Assembly: GCF_003019815.1 (NCBI RefSeq)
Contig: NZ_CP027773.1
Span: 2,119,001 to 2,183,000 of the forward strand
DNA length: 64,000 bases
Reading direction: 5' to 3'
Source of the DNA: Variovorax sp. PMC12
GTDB taxonomy: Bacteria; Pseudomonadota; Gammaproteobacteria; Burkholderiales; Burkholderiaceae_C
Part shown: positions 63,301-64,000 of the stretch, one piece after another
Position numbering within the stretch: the first letter of the stretch is position 1
How the letters are laid out: the number at the start of each line of letters is the position of its first letter
Notes under the pieces: model-generated
Seen by the model: the letters and a program-made list of their open reading frames with translations, nothing else
Told to the model about the DNA's origin: nothing
The model's database searches: none
Made by a program: the position numbers and the translations under genes

Positions 63301-64000
63301 CTTCCATCGACCCCGTGGGCAATGAAAGCAAGCCTTCGGGCTCGTTCGTGATCAACGTCGACACCACGCCACCCACCGCCAAGGCCACGCTCAGCGCGAT
63401 CGGCACCGACACCGGCACGAGCAACAGCGACTTCGTCACCAGCGATCGCACGCTCGTAGCGACGGTCACAGTCGACAAGGCCATGGAGCCGGGCGCCACG
63501 GTACAGATATCCCTGGACAACGGAAGGACCTGGAACAAGGCCTCGCTGGTCGGCGGCGATACCTACCAGTTCGACAACACGGCCACCGCCCTGGCCGATG
63601 GCAGCCACACGTTCCTGGCACGCGTGGTGGATGCCGCAGGCAATGCGGGCTCGCCCACCTCGCAAGTCATCGTCATCGACACCAGCGCACCGACTGCCGA
63701 CAACGCCGTCGCCATCACCGCCTACATCGACGACGTCGCGCCCAACACCGGCGAGTACGGCACCGGCACCAGCACGAACGACACGACGCCGACGCTCAAG
63801 GGCACCGTCTCTGGCCTGAAGACCGGCGACGTCGTCCAGATCTACGAAGGCACCACGCTGCTGGGCACGGCCACCGTGTCCGGTTCCGCCTGGACCTTCG
63901 CCACGCCGGCTCTGGCCGACGGCAGCACCCACAGCTACACGGCGGCAATCGCCGATGCCGCGGGCAACAAGGGTACGACCTCGGGAGCCTTCTCGCTGAC
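51381..64000 (+). CDS. Giant BapA/LapA-type Ig-repeat surface adhesin (C-terminus beyond window)
   Basis: The frame is open from the ATG at 51381 to the window edge (more than 4,200 codons). Residues 1-120 resemble the BapA prefix-like domain ('VVRIGLSSDRIKGMRRVGND', 'VSGEVITIHDFFTAFDGN'); residues ~121-138 are a Gly/Ala-rich hydrophobic stretch ('LVPFLVGGALAGGVAF'). About 39 Ig-like domains of roughly 100 residues follow, most with the 'TDDTTPTLxGxG...GDVIxVYDN' strand pattern seen in calcium-dependent bacterial Ig adhesins. Six types recur in order (see findings). Such proteins are exported by type I secretion and mediate biofilm attachment. The C-terminal signal and transporter genes would lie to the right. 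Confidence 0.9.
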   Translation, partial: MFSLEVIAKRGGEVSQILVNEVSLKAASVVRIGLSSDRIKGMRRVGNDLVVTAVSGEVITIHDFFTAFDGNRNDLVLNDDQEGMWLAEISDNQGDLAVEYLDIDSIEPLLLHQDFELGLVPFLVGGALAGGVAFASRGDDFQAFVFPSALPAPGDTIPPAAPTINPTNGKLITGLAEAGSVITIKDDSGNIIGSTTAASDGTYTIAPANPPKDGTALHAVATDAAGNASPEATAAVDGKPPVIGIAILNDANKDGFINASEKGADVTVQVTLVSGATAGDVITLAAGTASSSITLTAADVANGFVNASFANPVEGDAISVSATSRDMAGNVSPPVTTGNVRLDTSAPGAPAIGAASDDMGPVQGPLASGGITDDTTPTLTGSGATPGDVIKVYDNGSAIGSTTVRADGGWSFTPPKPLPEGTHRLTTTAVDPAGNESRPSAAFTVEVDTTPPAALEASVIQVLDDIGAVRGPIAAGAQTDDSKPEYVGKADPAQVSSVRVYDNGTLIGSTAVNADGTWRFTPALPLSTGAHSFTAQAVDVAGNASPLTPASTFTLLGDAPAAPAIVGVSDNKGSINGNIAKDASTDDNTPTLSGTGTVGTVVTVYADGVAVGSASVAANGTWSVTTDPLTGDGVKNLSAIAVDGAGQASPATGDYPIVLDTTAPATPATLVATDDQGAVTGAILAGGSTDDASPTFSGTGARTGDIAKLYDGATPIGSTAVKADGSWSLTPDKPLGQGAHSITHTLTDAAGNTSAASAPLAFTVDTSNVVVSVGHAVDDQGSKQGNLAPGALTDDTTPTLVGTATAMAVVTVTENATVIGSTTADGNGNWRLTLPAQAEGTHKYTATAVNAAGTKGEASLSLTIDTTAPTAPSIAKAIDDVGSVQGPLTSGSSTDDTTPTLTGSGATPGDVIRVYDNASPIGSATVLADGSWSFTPTTPLAEGTHRLSTSAIDAAGNESPRSGDFTVDVDTTPPSRPDASLIQVLDDVGAVQGPIASGAQTDDSRPTYTGKADPAQVSSINVYDNGSLIGSTAVNADGTWRFEPALPLSTGAHSLTAQAVDAAGNASALTPASTFTLLGTAPAAPAITGVSDNRGGVTGNIAKDTSTDDNTPTLSGTGSVGTVVTVYADGVAVGSASVAANGTWSVTTDPLGADGVKNLSAIAVDGAGQASPATGIYPIVLDTAPPATPGVVVATDKVGAVQGTVASGGTTDDVSPTFSGSGVKAGDTVRVYDGATLIGSATVATDGGWSVTPAASLGAGLHSITQTVTDAAGNTSAASAPLAFTVDTSDVIVSVKQAQERTSGRGARQIAGLTNDTTPTLAGKATAGAVVTVTEGAAVLGSATADASGNWSLTLPEQAEGAHEYKAIAVNAAGTNGQAILGLTIDTTPPKIPAIDQATDDVGTLQGPLANGGASDDTTPTLTGSGATAGDAITVYDNGSAVGSTTVKADGSWSFTPTTPLAEGAHRLTTTATDPVGNESKPSSDFVITVDTVAPATPVAATGYADNVGAIQNPASTARITDDTTPGINIGTLLNGLTPSLYVDGTKVASTYDPVAGTLTPNVPLGDGAHQLGYTLTDAAGNESMQAPALAVTVSTNAPAAPVAASGYADNVGAVQSPNSTAPATDDATPGLNIAPVPSGSTPSLYVDGTKVAATYDPALGTLTPDAPLAEGAHRLSYTLTNTAGNESAQAPALAVVVDKTAPVAPVMPTSYADDIGTVRNPASTAPSTDDSMPGLNIGTVPADTTPSLYVDGTKVAATYDPAAGTLTPNAPLAEGSHRLSYTLTDAAGNESAPSGALVVSMDITPPPALDASVLQVLDDVGSTQGPIASGAQTDDSKPTYAGKADTAQVASVNVYDNGMLLGSTAVNADGTWRFTPALPLATGPHSFTAQAVDAAGNVSAATPASTFTLLGDAPAAPAITGVSDDKGSVSGSIAQNASTDDNTPTLSGTGTVGTVVTVYADGVAVGSTSVAANGTWSVTTSPLSGDGVKNLKAIAVDGAGQASPATGDYPIVLDTTAPATPATVVATDDQGAVTGAIPAGGSTDDASPTFSGSGARAGDTVKLYDGAALIGSTAVKADGTWSLTPEKPLAKGAHSITHTLTDAAGNTSAASAPLSFAVDTSGVVVSITHAVDDQGSKQGNLAPGAVTDDTTPTLVGTATAGSIITIREDSSALGSTTADTNGNWSLALPVQAEGAHRYTATAVNAAGTKGEATLALTIDTTAPNVPTIAKATDDVGSVQGPLATGGASDDTTPTLSGAGATPGDVIKVYDNGSPIGSTTVQADGSWSFTPTTPLAEGTHQLTTTSIDPVGNESKPSGSFVVNVDTTAPGTPVAATGYADNVGAVQNPASTARITDDTTPGINIGTVDADLKPSLYVDGIKVASTYDPVAGTLTPNVPLGDGAHQIGYTLTDAAGNESKPAPALAVTVSTNAPAAPVAASGYADNVGAVQSPNSTAPTTDDTTPGINIGTVTKDFTPSLYVDGTKVASTYDPVTGTLTPTSALPEGAHQISYTLTDTAGNESKPAPALSLAVDKSAPAIPAIGAASDNMGSVQGPLANGSSTDDTTPTLSGNGATPGDVIKVYDNATPIGSTTVQPDGSWSFTPATPLTEGTHRLTTTAVDPAGNESAPSGAFTVSVDTTAPATLDASKIQVLDDVGAVQGPIASGAQTDDSKPEYVGKADPAQVASVNVYDNGKLIGSTAVNADGSWRFTPALPLTTGPHSLTAQAVDAAGNVSAITPASTFTLLGDAPAAPAITGVSDDKGSVSGSIAQNASTDDNTPTLSGTGTVGTVVTVYADGVAVGSTSVAANGTWSVTTSPLSGDGVKNLKAIAVDGAGQASPATGAYPIVLDTTPPATPISVVATDDQGAVTGAIPAGGSTDDASPTFSGSGARAGDVVKVYDGATLIGSAAAASDGKWSLALSTPLGDGAHSITHTLTDAAGNTSAASAPLVFAVDTANVVVSVGHAVDDQGSKQGNLAPGALTDDTTPTLVGKATRGAIVTVHEESVVLGSTTADASGNWSLTLPAQVEGTHKYTATAVNAAGTKGEASLSLTIDTTAPNVPAIGKATDDVGSVQGRLMTGSYSDDTTPTLSGEGATPGDVIKVYDNGSAIGSTTVKADGSWSFTPTTPLAEGTHQLTATAIDPVGNESPRSGAFVVNVDTTAPGTPVAATGYADNVGAIQNPASNAATTDDTTPGLNIGPVSADLTPSLYVDGVKVASTYDPVAGTLTPNVPLGDGAHQIGYTLTDAAGNESGQAPALSVAVRTGAPGAPSTPAGYADNVGAIQSPASTAPTTDDATPGLNIGQVSNGLTPSLYVDDAKVAANYDPVSGTLTPNTPLAEGEHRISYTLTDTAGNESRQAPALVVTVDRTAPTAPKVPASYADNVGTIQSPASTAATTDDAMPGINIGTVASGSTPSLYVDGARVAAIHDAASGTLTPSAPLTEGSHRLSYTLTDAAGNESPQSGALVIDVDTTVPATLDASKIQVLDDVGAVQGPIASGAQTDDSKPEYIGKADPAQVASINVYDNGKLIGSTPVNADGTWRFTPALPLATGPHSFTAQAVDAAGNVSATTPASTFTLLGDAPAAPAITGVSDDKGSVSGSIAQNASTDDNTPTLSGTGTVGTVVTVYADGVAVGSTSVAANGTWSVTTSPLSGDGVKNLKAIAVDGAGQASPATGDYPIVLDTTAPATPATVVATDDQGAVTGAIPSGGSTDDASPTFSGTGARAGDTVKLYDGAALIGSTAVKADGTWSLTPEKPLAKGAHSITHTLTDAAGNTSAASAPLSFTVDTSGVVVSITHAVDDQGSKQGNLAPGAVTDDTTPTLVGTATAGSIITIREDSSALGSTTADTNGNWSLALPVQAEGAHKYTATAVNAAGTKGEATLALTIDTTAPNVPTIAKATDDVGSVQGPLATGGASDDTTPTLSGAGATPGDVIKVYDNGSPIGSTTVQADGSWSFTPTTPLAEGTHQLTTTSIDPVGNESKPSGSFVINVDTTPPTAKATLSAIGTDTGTSNSDFVTSDRTLVATVTVDKAMEPGATVQISLDNGRTWNKASLVGGDTYQFDNTATALADGSHTFLARVVDAAGNAGSPTSQVIVIDTSAPTADNAVAITAYIDDVAPNTGEYGTGTSTNDTTPTLKGTVSGLKTGDVVQIYEGTTLLGTATVSGSAWTFATPALADGSTHSYTAAIADAAGNKGTTSGAFSL
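52435..63360 (+). repeat. Ordered array of six Ig-domain types in the adhesin
   Basis: By eye, domains fall into types D, E, A, B, C and F. Approximate order: D-E-A-B-C (52435-53990), D-E-A-B-C (53995-55550), D-F-F-F-E-A-B-C (55555-58040), D-F-F-D-E-A-B-C (58050-60555), D-F-F-F-E-A-B-C (60560-63045), then one D (63055-63360). Corresponding E-domain positions repeat at about 52880, 54446, 56945, 59450 and 61952, giving spacings of 1566, 2499, 2505 and 2502 bp. All are multiples of three, so the frame is kept. Confidence 0.85.

Noticed and set aside
52435..63360. Regular repeats suggesting a CRISPR array or minisatellite
   Set aside because: Units are about 300 bp, translate in one open frame into Ig-like domains, and show protein-level conservation; they are not short direct repeats with unique spacers.
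51360..63932. Minus-strand open frame of 4,190 codons
   Set aside because: It is the exact complement, in register, of the adhesin frame. The sense frame has a known N-terminal domain, signal-like segment and Ig domains, while the antisense translation is low-complexity Arg/Val/Gly-rich.

Overview
The window is very GC-rich, densely coded chromosomal DNA. Gene content points to a betaproteobacterium of the Comamonadaceae, most likely Variovorax or a close relative. The pointers are Entner-Doudoroff genes edd/eda, an AEC carrier, several glutathione S-transferases, paired acyl-CoA ligases, TonB receptors with short partner genes, and a giant Ig-repeat adhesin. The genus is an inference from gene content and sequence style, not from a search. 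No rRNA, tRNA, CRISPR array or insertion sequence was seen.

Layout. 1-3.9 kb: a MATE exporter (cut by the left edge), an MFS carrier, and a MarR regulator divergent from a PaaI-type thioesterase with a palindromic operator pair between them. 3.9-7.5 kb: a ferric-iron ABC importer behind a Fur-box-like site. 7.6-9.3 kb: GST, glyoxalase I and a DUF1697 protein. 9.3-12.7 kb: edd, eda and a HAD hydrolase on the minus strand. 12.9-17 kb: OmpA-like protein, ChaC, SodC, a MobA-like nucleotidyltransferase, PdxH and an AEC carrier. 17.2-23 kb: two tandem cassettes, each a small uncharacterised protein plus a TonB-dependent receptor, behind msrA. 23-29.4 kb: TetR, a Pcm-like methyltransferase, rhodanese, TolC, WaaA and phosphomannomutase. 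29.4-33.2 kb: an Ada/AlkA fusion, Ogt, an EamA carrier and a DUF1345 protein.

33.4-40.4 kb: an outer-membrane barrel, two convergent acyl-CoA ligases, and an SDR/enoyl-reductase-like/ligase operon divergent from a TetR gene, with two palindromes between them. 40.4-44.5 kb: LLM oxidoreductase, GST, phosphopantetheinyl transferase, ParB-like protein and a SYLF lipoprotein. 44.8-47 kb: a four-gene operon of a winged-helix-like protein, a small GTPase and two roadblock proteins. 47-50.7 kb: a shrunken DUF418 gene, a 5'-nucleotidase-like lipoprotein, a BON-like secreted protein and a small protein.

From 51.4 kb to the right edge, one open frame of more than 4,200 codons encodes a BapA/LapA-type giant surface adhesin. 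It has about 39 Ig-like domains drawn from six recurring types in an ordered super-repeat. It follows a 0.7-kb AT-richer regulatory stretch. Its C-terminus and probable type I secretion genes lie outside the window.

The most noteworthy items are the ordered and mosaic repeat array of the adhesin, the duplicated small-protein/TonB-receptor cassette, the GTPase/roadblock operon, and three clear palindromic regulator sites.
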